A program made the translations under genes and the position numbers. A DNA stretch of 64,000 bases from Thuidium tamariscinum (lineage: Eukaryota; Streptophyta; Bryopsida; Hypnales; Thuidiaceae): assembly GCA_947034885.2 (NCBI GenBank), contig OX344751.2, forward strand, positions 36,321,582 through 36,385,581. Reading direction: 5' to 3'. Positions 1 through 10,967 of this stretch are shown here, one piece after another. Below the pieces are notes generated by a model. The model was not told the DNA's origin. It was given only the letters and a program-made list of their open reading frames with translations, and ran no database searches. Within the stretch, counting starts at the first letter, position 1. Each line of letters opens with the position of its first letter.

Positions 1-430
1 TGGCAAGAAAGGAATTATTATCATATTTGCATGCAGTTTCTTCTGACATAACAGATTGTGATTGTGACTTTTGTATTGACTATGTCCAGAGGATAGTGCA
101 TCGGAGCCTTGAATTGAGCGCATCTGTAACAGCGGATGATACTGTACATTAGAGATTCTCCAGGTTCACAGCTCTCATCCTTCCAGCTGAATATTGTTAG
201 AACATACCCTCACATCTCTTTGATATCACCTTGAAATCCCAAGAAACAGCAGCTCTTGGAGTGAACGTGTAAACAAGCGCACTCCCAATCTTCTTGGCAT
301 TGTTGCACTCACCAATCTTAACGTCTTTGAGCTGAAGCCTAAACCCTAAAACCTTAACACCGTTTGCGGAAGGAGAAGGACCTTCGCGCTCTTCGCAACT
401 AATCCAAAACTGTAACGCACTGTCAGTCAT
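1..430 (-). CDS. Unidentified protein, 5' end of a gene running off the window
   Basis: An open frame on the minus strand starts at an ATG at 430 and reads MTDSALQFWISCEER, with a later stretch ALVYTFTPRAAVSWDF. A good splice donor (AAG|GTGATA) lies at 230/229, giving a 67-codon first exon. Unspliced, the frame stops at 197. A possible second exon begins at 123 after an acceptor (TGTTACAG) in the matching phase and stays open to the window edge. I do not recognise the protein. Its start lies only about 106 bases from the epsilon-tubulin start, in head-to-head orientation. Codon use looks like a real exon, but without the rest of the gene the call is weak. Confidence 0.35.
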
Positions 431-536
431 TGACAACAAATCTGATTTTGGTTTCACTTGTAGGCGAACCAAACCTCTTGCATTCCCCTTCAGAGATCAT
501 CTTTTCTAAGCTAGTTCTGGTGTACGCGGTGTCAAG
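431..536. promoter_or_regulatory. Short divergent intergenic region, possible shared promoter
   Basis: Only about 106 bases separate the ATG of epsilon-tubulin at 537 from the proposed ATG of the minus-strand gene at 430. If both genes are real, their leaders and core promoters overlap here. I see no TATA box. This is inferred from spacing alone. Confidence 0.35.
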
Positions 537-3500
537 ATGCCGCGAGAAATCATAACGCTGCAAGTAGGCCAATGTGGAAATCAGGTACATGCCGCCTGAA
601 TCTCCTGCCTTAGAAGTCGATCTCCATTGTTGAACAAAAATTATCTGTATTGATAACGTCACAGGACACGATGAAGAATCGAACGCTGTCGGGATTAGAG
701 CTTCTGCTATCGCGATCGATGGGTATGTTGGAGATGGAGAAGAGCATTTTGAAACAGCTCAGGGAGTTCGGCAAACATTACAACGCTATGAAAAACTACA
801 CGATTTTATAGCTATTCTTGGATTAGATGAATTATCAGGATTAGGGCTTCTGCTATCGATCGGTGGGTTTGTTGGAGCTGGGAAACATATTAAACGAAAA
901 TAGAAGTGCTTGATTATGTGTGCAGATTGGATGCCGGTTCTGGGATATGGCATTGCGGGAGCACGCGTCTTGTAACCCTGATATGGTATTTGACCACGCT
1001 CTCAGCAGGTAAGAGAGCCCAGAACACTGTTGGAGCACAGCTGTTCTGGAAAATCTGATTTGAGAATTCTAGGTCACATTCTACCGAGCATTGTATGCTC
1101 TTCTCAAATTTTCTTGAGATGGAATTCGACTGTGGGCACTGGCATGTCCGTGGTTCTTGCGAATCTTGACAGCAACTCGTGTCCAGTTTTTTTCATAATG
1201 TGGACAGACGCTACTCGCCGCCCCGGGAGCTCCCTGTGGGTGGAGGCAACACTTCCATACACTTCTTGAAGGTGAGCGAGCGCAACAGGATGGCCGTTCT
1301 GAACAAATTTGTTTTGATTCCATTTGATCTCAATCATTTGCTGCTGCTATTTAGTTTGTGATCTTCTGTGCAGGCTAGAGCAGTGCTGATAGATATGGAG
1401 GAGGGGGTCGTCAACCAGCTGCTTAAGGTGGGAATGTTCTCTTACATTTGCTGTGATTTGAAGCTAGTTGGTCAATCAGAGTCCCTGCAAATGACTGAAG
1501 ACGATGACAATTAGAACACCCAAGTTTCCAGAAAGAAAAATTTGGGCATGTCGGCGCTTACAACTAGATCACAATGTATAACATCAGGAGATGTAAACGG
1601 CGGCAAAATGTTAGGAACATGTTTGAGTCAGAAGATGAAGAGTCGACTGAGTACAACACAAATCACTTCCATATCAGAATTTTGAGCTTTGAGTATTTTA
1701 AAGTTCAGCAGTTGCGGTTTATGGAATCTAAGTAGCTCTCAACAAGCGACGTCTCAGATTCCTCGACGTGTTTCAATTTAAAACACCAAGAGTTTGCAGT
1801 CATACGATTTCATTTTCATCGATTGTGTTGAATTTCAAGGGATCCCTCGCAGAACTGTTTGACAGTAAACAGTATATTACTGGCGCCTCTGGCTCTGGCA
1901 ACAACTGGTATGTTCATTCCTTCAAGTTATCTTTTAACGCGTTCAAAACTATTTAGGGTTCTCAATCCACCAATATTTATACAGGCTGCGTTATCTTCCA
2001 TTTCCTGAGAGAGGTGCGAGATTTGGTAGCTTGACAATCTTTGAACTGATCAGGGCTCAAGCACATGAACTGCATGGACCACAATTCTCTGATGCCATTC
2101 TTGAGAAGGTCAGGGTTGAGGTATGAAGTTCCATTTCACTGAGGTATGAAGCATCATTGTACGGCTTGTGTCAAAATTAATAAGAGTTTCAAGATCTCTG
2201 ACCTTTCATATGTCAATGTATTTTTTTTTAAAATTCTTGGTATTGGAAATTCATAGCTGAATATTTGTGTTGCCTGAGCTAGTAAATGGGAACATCACAA
2301 AGACGCTTTCTTCCTGAACAAAGGACTTAATTACACGGGGTTGCTCTTGCAGGCAGAATCATGCGACTCCCTTCAAACTTTTGTGATGATGCACTCAATC
2401 GGAGGTGGTACTGGATCTGGTGTTGGGAGCTACATTTTGGAGTTACTCCATGTGAGTACTCCAGATACTACGCAAAAACTCCTCCCTTACTTGGCCCACA
2501 AATTTGAAGGAACTAGGCAAAAAGCTTGTTCTGAAATTTATGCGCAAACAGGGACAGTATTTCATATGCAGCTTAAATAAGAGGAAATGAGCTTTTCCAT
2601 GCAAGTTAATCAGGTGATTTTTTTTTCATTTTTGGAGGACGCATATCCGGAGGTATATCGCTTCACACAAAGTATTTTTCCATCTGCCGATGACGATGTG
2701 ATCACTTCCCCCTACAACAGGTTCTTTTCTTTTGTATTACCAGTCTAGACTTCTTATGCCTTACTTTCACTGAAATGGAGGATATAATTAGTGAAGTGTG
2801 GCGTTGACCAATCGATGCCAATTATCCATTGTCCATACCTTCATGCGTCCAAGGAGATCTAGTTTGGGAGTTCAAATCTGAACTGAAAGCTCACTATCTC
2901 TGAATTGACACTCCTAAAAATTAATGTAAGCCATCTGGCTGTGATGAATAAAGGCGTTGAGCAACTTATTGTTATAACCTTGACCTAGTTCTATTAACTT
3001 AATTTCGTGTACAATAGATTAGTTCTCATGTTGTGAAGGATTTTCTAAACGACTGCTATGTATGCAGCCTTCTATCGACCATTGCACTCACTGAGCATGC
3101 AGATTGTGTCCTGCCTGTCGAAAACCAGGCCCTTCTTGACATCATCAGGTTGTCCAAATCTCTCCTTATGAGGTTATTCATAAATTAAATAAGCGACATG
3201 TGATTGCCTAAATTGCACTTCATGAATCTTGAATAAAGAATCGTTAGTTGAGGAATTGCAAGTTCCAATCTGAACTCTTCTTCATTCGAAATGGTACAGA
3301 AAGAAAGACGCAGTCGGGACAAAAACTAAACCAAACCCTGCAGCGGAACGGTGGAGTCCAAAGGTGACGAAACCATTTGACGAAATGAACAGCATCGCCT
3401 CAAACCTGCTGCTTCACTTGACCAGTTCTATGCGCTTTGAGGGACCTTTGAATGGTGATGCTCATGTTTGCTCTTCGTTCATGATGCTCTAGGAAACTAA

Positions 3501-5573
3501 CTACAGTGAAAAGGGGTACATTTGCATTTTCTATGTAGATTACTGAAATGTGAGCCTTACATGATTGTCAGTAACTGAAAATATTCTCTCAATACAGGGT
3601 TTGCCGCAAACAGATTGGTTTTCTTATGCCCTTTCTGCAGACAAGATTTTTGAAACAGCGACTGTCTGATGTGCTACACATGGCTGAAATGCAGTTGATT
3701 TGAACGAAATAACGATGAACTTGGTGCCATTTCCTCGACTGCATTTCCTGACGTCAAGCTTGTCACCGCATTCCGCTGTTTCTCCATTCGGTGCTGTCCT
3801 ATGCCTCTTCCAGCAGAGAGAACATGACAGACTTTGAACCTCAAGTAGTTTCCCTCATTTCGACAAATTCATGTGAACTGTGATGTAGATTTTGTATGTA
3901 GCAAGCAATATCTCTACCATGTGACGACAGTAGCATTGTTCAAGTGAAAAGGCATCTCTATTGAGAATAATAATGACATTCCTTTTGGTGTGACATCAGG
4001 ATATCAGCAGCGTGCAATCAATCAGGTACATGAAGAAACTACCTCAAAGAAATATGTAGTGGCTTGCATCAATTCTACCAATAATTTGAAGTTGACTGCT
4101 TTGGGTTCAAATCGAGATGGGCAAGATCAAGGTTTTTGATTGTGGTTAATACAGCTCTTCACAGACGTATTTTCGAGAGAGACTCAGCTGATGAAGGTGA
4201 ATCCAATCGGCTCGACCTACTTAGCGTGTGCACTGCTCATGCGTGGAAACATCTGCACCATTTCTGATCTTCAAGAAAATGTTTCTCGAATGAAGCATCG
4301 ACTCAGCATGGTTAGTATGGATTAATTGGTTCATCTTAATTTCGTTAATTGAGTTGTTATTTTTCCATTTAAAATTTAGAAGCAATGAAAATGATTTTGG
4401 AATGCACGGAAAATGGAAATTGTGTTCCTCCTCCACAGGCGCATTGGAATGTAGAAGGTTTCAAAGTAGGACTTTGCAGTCAACCTGCGGTGCACAGTCC
4501 CTGCTCTCTCCTATGCTTGGCCAACAATACTTGCATACGGTAACTCTATTTTGCAACCATCATTGGCAGATCTTGGGGACTTACCACGTTCATAGCTCTG
4601 TTTTAAATGTATTTTTAATAAATTTTTGTTAAAAATTGCCTTAAAGTCATTACTTATAATCTTATGTCTAGAACTATACTTAAAAATTCACTTAAAACAC
4701 CCCTTTTTCTTGTAGTGGCAAGATCCATTTGTGAAAATCTTACATAGTATGTTTATGAGTCACACCTGAGCACTAATCCCTCGGGCCATGGATGACCCAG
4801 AAGCCGGTTTATTGGAATGAAGGAGAGCTTCAAGCAGCTGTATAAGCGAAAAGTTTATGTGCATCATTACACAGAGTATATGGATGTATCCATGTTCGAT
4901 ACTGCCAGTAGTAAGTGTGCAGCCTACAAGTAATGCTGAAATCTATTTCTTCATGTCACAAACTCTGTTGGGCACAAATTCACTTTATCCCTTATGCTGT
5001 TACATCACAAAAGATCCCCATTAGAATGACTTTTCTATTTTTAATGTTAAGCTAGCGGGCAATACAGGTCTCTTGATGAGTTAATGCTCATTTAAGTTTA
5101 TAGAAATACAAATAGTAAATTAATGTAAATTAATGTTCATTAAATGCAAGAGGGCTAACTTAATGTAGAATGACTTAGTGTCATTGACATTAACTTGATA
5201 TTAAACTGTCAAGTATGAAGTTAGCATTACGTCAAAAGCACCTTTACATTGATTTTATATTACGTGATTATTGATCTAATGTTCTATTAGCTAAACCTTA
5301 ACTTGCCATTAATAGCTTTGTGAATCTCATAGGGGATCTTTTGAGATGAGTAAGAACACCTCAAATGAGAGAAGGTACGTGGAAACGCTAATTAGGTGTA
5401 CAAATGTTTTAACAGGATGGGTGTATGAAATCTTTGGTTTGTTGCTGCCTTCGTTGAGACGGTCTCTTTTGGCAGATATGCTGGATGATCTGATTGAGGA
5501 GTACGAAACACTGGAGACAGCAAAAACTCCTCAACGTCTCACACGGTTGCAGCCGATTACTGTGCAGCTGTAG
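537..5573 (+). CDS. TUBE1: Epsilon-tubulin, complete, 16 exons
   Basis: Epsilon-tubulin is a tubulin-superfamily GTPase of centrioles and basal bodies, needed for triplet microtubules. Exons read by eye: 537-584, 926-1008, 1187-1271, 1374-1427, 1840-1907, 2054-2120, 2353-2451, 2638-2720, 3068-3148, 3300-3454, 3695-3790, 4000-4025, 4155-4310, 4439-4539, 4801-4910, 5476-5573. They total 1410 bases (469 residues; family about 475), and every phase matches. Landmarks are [38 protein letters not shown], the GTP-binding loop GGGTGSG in exon 7, [12 protein letters not shown], and [10 protein letters not shown] in exon 13. [13 protein letters not shown] and the C-terminal LIEEYETLE pattern separate it from gamma-tubulin. 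Exon 12 is a 26-base microexon. No stop or frameshift is seen. Intron 1 holds a plastid atpB fragment and intron 14 a MITE. It implies flagellated sperm. Confidence 0.93.
692..881 (+). repeat. Direct repeat flanking the atpB fragment
   Basis: Copies at 692-736 and 838-881 share the order GGATTAG, GCTTCTGCTATCG, ATCG, TGGGT, TGTTGGAG. They abut the plastid fragment on both sides. The left copy has three extra bases. This is the pattern expected if the target was duplicated when the organelle DNA was joined in, or if the piece fell between two older repeats. Confidence 0.7.
736..838 (+). pseudogene. atpB: Plastid atpB fragment (NUPT) inside epsilon-tubulin intron 1
   Basis: Read in one frame, this stretch gives [11 protein letters not shown], then [13 protein letters not shown], then [10 protein letters not shown]. 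That matches the C-terminal region of the plastid ATP synthase beta subunit (pattern GEEHYETAQ...QTLQRY...[10 protein letters not shown]). Codons are A/T-rich, as in plastids. It covers about 34 codons with no start, no stop and no splice context, so it is a plastid-to-nucleus transfer with no coding role here. A mitochondrial ATP synthase beta origin is possible, but QTLQRY and ILGLDELS fit the plastid form better. Confidence 0.82.
4597..4717. mobile_element. CACTA-type MITE, one end degraded, in epsilon-tubulin intron 14
   Basis: The right end reads CTTAAAACACCCC then CTTGTAGTG, the reverse complement of the CACTACAAG terminus typical of CACTA (En/Spm) elements. The body matches the copy at 34800-34941 (AAATTTTTGTTA, AAATTGCCTTAAA, ATTACTTATAATCTTAT). 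The left terminal inverted repeat has decayed. No coding capacity. Confidence 0.7.
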
Positions 5574-6364
5574 TAAGAGTACTAAACTTTCAAATTTGTA
5601 CGCAACTGTAGAAATTTTGCATCCTAGATGCACAAAAATCATCAATTGTGCCGCAATTTACATTACTAATCTCGTACAACGAATTCTATAATTCTACTTG
5701 CGAGGCCAGACAAAAATCATCCGGATCACTGCTGTTGATGGCCCTTCCCGGAATTGCAGACTAGATTCAAACATATTGACTCATTCAAATGTCCTTTTCA
5801 GTTGATCATTTGCAAGTCTTATCATAATTCTACTATAGAATGCAACATTTGGACTATGCAAACAATACGTTTCAAACGTCGCTTATTAAGTTATCTTTAA
5901 CAGAATCTCTGAGGTCTCGTTGATATTGTTTCCCCCATGTGGCTGGAACTGTTGAAGTCTTCACCTCTAATTGATCATTGATCATCAAATCTTGCTTAGC
6001 AAAGGCTTGTGTCCTGAATCAACAGTTAATCAACAGGTAAAGTTGACTATCTTTTCATTGGAATTGCTACGATAGACCTCTTTTATCGTCTCTTCAATTG
6101 GTTTTCCTCCATTAATTTTCACCCTTTAGAGTTTCACGCAACGCTTGTTAGCAAACTTCATGAAAGATTGTCTACATATATAACACACATTCAATTGATT
6201 TACATTCACTCCAAGAAGACTTCGAGAGGACTACACAAGGATCAGTTATTCTTGCTTGAAAACTTGTGCTTGAAAACTTCTACTGAAAATGGAATATGAA
6301 AATGAAACAAAATGCAGGACTCGGTAATCCCTTGGATTGTGGGTCAGTGTGAAATTCGGGCTTC
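5574..6364. other. Epsilon-tubulin 3' flank, no gene seen
   Basis: This is AT-rich DNA after the epsilon-tubulin stop codon. It should hold the 3' UTR and polyadenylation site, but I cannot place them with confidence. Small open frames here show no recognisable protein. Confidence 0.5.
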
Positions 6365-7100
6365 AAGCAATTGCAAGAAACACTTGTCCTATTTTCTATC
6401 ACACCTAGTGTGCTGATTTGTTTTTTGGCCATAATTTTTATGTTTTGGCTCTAAATGACTCAAGATTTATAGAGAGGATACTCATAGGTACTATACACAT
6501 TCTCTAATTTTTTCATAATTTTCAAAAATAGTTTGATTTCAAAATAGTACTAGTGATTGAATGTCACACTTCATAGTTTAGGGGTTTTTAGTCACTAAGG
6601 AGTACCTTATTTTAATGATTTTGAGATGAAATTTGGATGAGATGGTCTTCTAATAGACTTACAACTTTCCAAGCGAGGGATTTTGAAAAAAGTTATTTTT
6701 AGGTCATGTGAAAGTCCACAAAGTCAGCTTCCTTCTGGTTGCATTTTTAAACATATAAAATATTATTTTAGTGATTTTTTTTATGAATGACCATCTCCAT
6801 AGAGTTGTTGCAAATGGCCACTTTTTATTTTTTGTATTTACTTATTTTTACTAATTTTTTCGAATTAAAACATGAAGGTATGTATTTTCTTGAGGTTTGG
6901 TGCTTTTTAAGTTCTCCTACTTAGAGAATTTTTCTATCAATTTCCTTTGATGAAAACCTTCATCTTAGAGGTGTATACATTATTCATATTTTTCAAAAAA
7001 AATTCAAATTAATTTTCTAATTTTAAAGTACTCCAAAAAAAAGTCACGAGTACTATAGTAAAACACAACAAATAGGACACGTGTTTCTTGCAATCACCCC
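6365..7100. mobile_element. Non-coding TIR transposon, 'GCAAGAAACAC' family, subfamily A
   Basis: The element is about 735 bp. Its left end contains ATTGCAAGAAACACTTGTCC and its right end the inverse, GTGTTTCTTGCAATCACCC. Its interior aligns, in reverse orientation, with the arms of the element at 12843-14490. It has no transposase frame. The superfamily is not assigned; other copies of the family suggest a TA target duplication. Confidence 0.8.
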
Positions 7101-8789
7101 TTCTCGTTTGCAAGTTTTCAAAAATGTACAACATTACAGCATTTAAGTGGTAATGTCATAATATTGTACATTTTTGAAAACTTGAGTTGAAGCTTGACCG
7201 AGTCTCCAGTCGTTTCCTGGAACTCGACTGAAAAGACTCTTCGCTAGTTTGCCCTTCCCATCTGGAAATGCAAAATTCGATTTTTAGGGTTTCATGGATC
7301 TAGTGAGATCTTGTTGCAGTGATACCCTCATGCCGTGTAGCGGCCAGGGAGGATTGACCCCCTTGTTGCCCCGTCAAAAGGTAAACGATAAATTCCCCCC
7401 TATTTGCCGTGTAAATTGTGCATTTCTTCACCTCCTGCAGCTCATTTGGGGCCTCTGATTGCAATTATAAATTCAGAATTTGCAAGTTTTATAGTATGTA
7501 GCAAATTAAAAAATCCAGTGTTTTCTCAGGGGTAAAATGCGGGGCAATAGCTACTGTACGAGGAGACAAAATGACAACATACCAATGTAAATTAGTGCAA
7601 GACGAATTATTCTTGCAAATGTTGCATTGCATTGTCCTGAAAAGTCCACGAATATTTTGTAGTGACTCTAATAGGATAAACCAGTGCACTCAGTCTGAAT
7701 ACCACGATTCCAAATAGTGGATCAATTGAACTGGCAATTGAAGCAGCATCAACAAACAACGGTAAGTTCTACTGGCTGCTTGAGCTAGGGCTTGGCTCTC
7801 ACTGAAGGGAGCCCTAATTGCACAACCGCAGGAATGCCAAAAGTTTGAACCCTAAATCCATGGAACCGCAACCTACCCACGAGTCGCCACAAATTTTTTT
7901 CCGGACGCAGCGCATCGGCGCTGATCTGAAGAGTGCCAGGTGACACACATCTAGTGCACTTCCCAAGCAACCCACCTAAGTACCACTTCGTTAAGTTTCC
8001 TGCAACCTCCCCCTGCCAGCATTTCGAAAGATTCGTGGTTTATAACACCACTTTTAAATGGATCCGTCTCCTGCCTCAAGATTCACGAATCTCGATTCAT
8101 TGGTATGTTGTCCAGTGTAGTGCGTATCGATCAACAGCGGTGTTGATTTTCTTATTAATTGCAAGGGCCGGGGGTCTTCGATCATGTCTTGAATTGTACG
8201 CCACTACGAGTATAAATTCAATGCTTGGGGAGGTTATTGAAATATAATACTCCTGAACTGATTCAGTGCAGGTACCCAACTGATTCACCGTTTCTGATGC
8301 TGGAGTGATTCTTCAGAACGTAGTGACTTCGGTAGTTCGATCTTCCTAGCTGCGGATATCACTTCAGTTGCTCATTCAATTCAGTGTATTTCACTCACTG
8401 TGTCTGACGAGCTCGATTTCAATTCAATAGTGAATTAGTTGTCCTGTCACCCTGTGAATGTGCTACTTATACTCGGTGTGGTTTTCGATTAGTGATTTAT
8501 GCACAGATTCATTCCAATGTAGGAAGTTAGAGATTCTGAATATGGTGAAGATCGATAAGAGGTTAATTGATCGAATGGGTGATCGGACGACGACGTGCAG
8601 GTGAATCTGATACAGTATGACCTTGTTAGCTAGCTAGGAGGCACAAACTACAAATTTGCTACAGGCGAGTGATCGAGCGGTTCAAGAGAACACATTTTCA
8701 AGCTTGTAATTAATTGGAGATCGATTTGGAGAACGTCCAGACCTGAAGAGCTGTATATACTTTCTTTGATTCAGGTAAGGTCAACCAAA
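7101..8789. other. Intergenic DNA and leader of the hemoglobin gene
   Basis: About 7335-7510 resembles the reverse complement of a stretch near 54985-55150 (shared CCCAAAT/ATTTGGGG, AGGTGAAGAAA and GGCC patterns), so it is an old dispersed repeat. The 300 bases before 8790 are gene-like in composition and probably hold the hemoglobin promoter and 5' UTR. The 104-codon open frame at 7933-8247 has no recognisable motif and I do not call it a gene. Confidence 0.4.
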
Positions 8790-10826
8790 ATGCAGTCGTT
8801 GCAGAGACAAGCGTCCTGCATGAGTGGGGTGAGGCAGGAAGAGGCCGCGGCGATTGACCACGTCAACTTGTACGAGAAGCTTGGTTTCGACACATTCGTG
8901 CAACTCTCCACTAATTTCTACACCAAGTAAGAAACCGAATCACGCACTAGGATCGATTTCCTCGCTTTCAGTATCAATAAATTTCTTAGTTGTCAGTAAA
9001 TTTTAGACTCTTTCAGAAACCAACTCCTAAACCAATTCTTCAAAGAAAATTGTTCCCATCCCATCCCCATGTATATCTCTGATGCCCATCTATGATTCAA
9101 GTAGAGGTCTCTCTTAAATTTATCACAGACTATAGCAATACCCGTGTGGAGACCTTTGATCTTTTACTATGCGATCGATCGTAGGGAGTGAGACATCCCC
9201 ACGAAACCACTGACGTACAGGAAACTAAGCCTCTGTTCAAGATGTTGTGTCAAGATTTTCGACGTAGTAAGTATACTTTTATTGAAAATTTGTTTGCAGT
9301 TGAATTGACCGAGAATTGAAAGTCAGTACTGACATGCTCTTTCATTAATTTTACGGTTGTGTGGGTCGGATTAATTACGAACTTGTGTGCAGTGTGTACA
9401 GTGACGAGCAGCAATGGTTTCGAAGCATTTTTGCCAACGCCACCAAGGACGAGGCCATCCAGAACCAGTCCGAGTTTTTCATTCAGAGGATGGGAGGACC
9501 TGCTTTGTATGCTCAGAGGAAAGGTGCCACAGCTCTCATCGCAAGGCACGGTCCGTATCCCATCACGGAGAGAGCGGCCGCGCGGTGGTTGTTTCACATG
9601 AAATCCGCTCTGGACCAGACCTCGGAAATCGACTTCGACTCCAAGACCCGCATGTTCAACTTCTTCAAGTAAGCACGTCCATGATGCAGCGGATCGGAGG
9701 ACCACGCTGTAATCAATCAATAACTTAGATTCATCATTAATTTGGAGCTTCTTAGCTTTGACTTTGAAATGATACAATCTCCAATTTTGAACGTAACTGC
9801 GTTGATGGAATAATTGAATCCAAGCACAAATTAGCCAGCTTTGTGTGGCACACGTGCATCTAGAACCTTTGGTCTGAGTGAAATCCGACTGTTTAGATGA
9901 CGTTGTAAAAAGAACCATTTCTACAGAATTATGATGCACATGGAGATTTATTTCAATTCTAGTTATGGTCTTTATGCCAAATTTAATTTTTAATTTAATT
10001 TAAAATAAAAATTCTAGTGATGTTCTCAATAAATGAGCAAACAATTAACTTCTCTGACTATTTATCTCTGTCAGGGAGACTCTGTAATGCACGTGACTTA
10101 GGAAACTCCTCGTAACTTATACCATTTCAGTCATGTCGAGTAAGTATTTCATTTAAGTTCAATTTGGCAGATTCTTTCAATAGTCATATTCCTTTGAAAA
10201 TCCGTGTTTTCTCCTGAGGTAAATCTTTCTCCCTTGAAAAAATGATTTCCCCATAAGTTGGGGCGTCTATTTCCAGAATTAGTTGTTGCCGACCTGATAC
10301 TGGGCCTGTACATTATGGACTAGGTAACCTTCGAGCCGCCGGGAGGCGGCGAGAAGGATTACCGGACGTAATCAGCTCTGTCCGCGGATGAAAAATCCCG
10401 TAACTGCTGCCTTCATGGATGAATCTTGCATGATTATGAACAAATTGTGCTGCTCATGGATGAAACAAGTTCAAGCAGACACTTGCGCTCAATCAGAGCT
10501 GGTTACGATGGAAGTCATTATCTTTATGCTGATGTAATGTAATATAAAAAGCTCCGTCATGAAGCAATCGAATTTTACTACCGTTGCAAGATTTCCAGAG
10601 CAGTATGAAAGTAAAGTTCATTTGGAATTATGATTTGGTGTAAGATGAAGTTCAGTTATGAGAGGTAGCTGATTGATTGGCTTAGATGTGGCATAATTTG
10701 TGGGTGTTCCTGCATGTGCACAGACACACGGCATTCTTTTTGGTGGCTGGGAAGGAGCTCACCAACCACCATCGACTGGTGGGGAACTACGGCGTGGGGG
10801 GAAGCAAGCACACGGGACGGGCTTAG
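8790..10826 (+). CDS. GLB3: Truncated (2-on-2) hemoglobin, GLB3 type
   Basis: This is a class-3 plant hemoglobin with the 2-on-2 fold related to bacterial truncated hemoglobins. It is a soluble heme protein thought to bind O2 and NO. Exons are 8790-8926, 9393-9668 and 10724-10826, 516 bases in total (171 residues; Arabidopsis GLB3 has about 175). Landmarks are MQSLQRQAS at the start, NLYEKLG...[38 protein letters not shown], a conserved His in [18 protein letters not shown], and [16 protein letters not shown] at the C-terminus. Both introns are phase 2 and all phases agree. The C-terminal extension ends in GSKHTGRA. Intron 2 contains a GC-rich hairpin. The gene stands alone. Confidence 0.93.
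10324..10362. repeat. GC-rich inverted repeat in hemoglobin intron 2
   Basis: The arms read CCTTCGAGCCGCC and GGCGGCGAGAAGG around a GGGA loop. Pairing extends outward through GTAA and TTAC with one bulge, and a GA/GA mismatch sits inside. It is GC-rich in an AT-rich intron, so it could form a stable hairpin in DNA or pre-mRNA. Function unknown. Confidence 0.65.
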
Positions 10827-10967
10827 TTGAAATTCTATATTGGAGACAAAATTAATTAAACCATTCATCCCTCAAGGTTCACCCATCTAAAAAGTGGGTT
10901 TGTCTATCTTGAAGTGACTTTGAGGTTTTATGTCATGATGCCACATCACATCAAAATCTTGACGACC

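Noticed and set aside
537-584. First exon as gamma-tubulin ([16 protein letters not shown] is also the plant gamma-tubulin start).
   Set aside because: Later exons ([32 protein letters not shown]-terminal LIEEYETLE) match epsilon-tubulin, and the total length is right for it.
9250-9939. A 229-codon minus-strand open frame.
   Set aside because: It lies antisense to hemoglobin exon 2 and its flanking introns and has no motif of its own.
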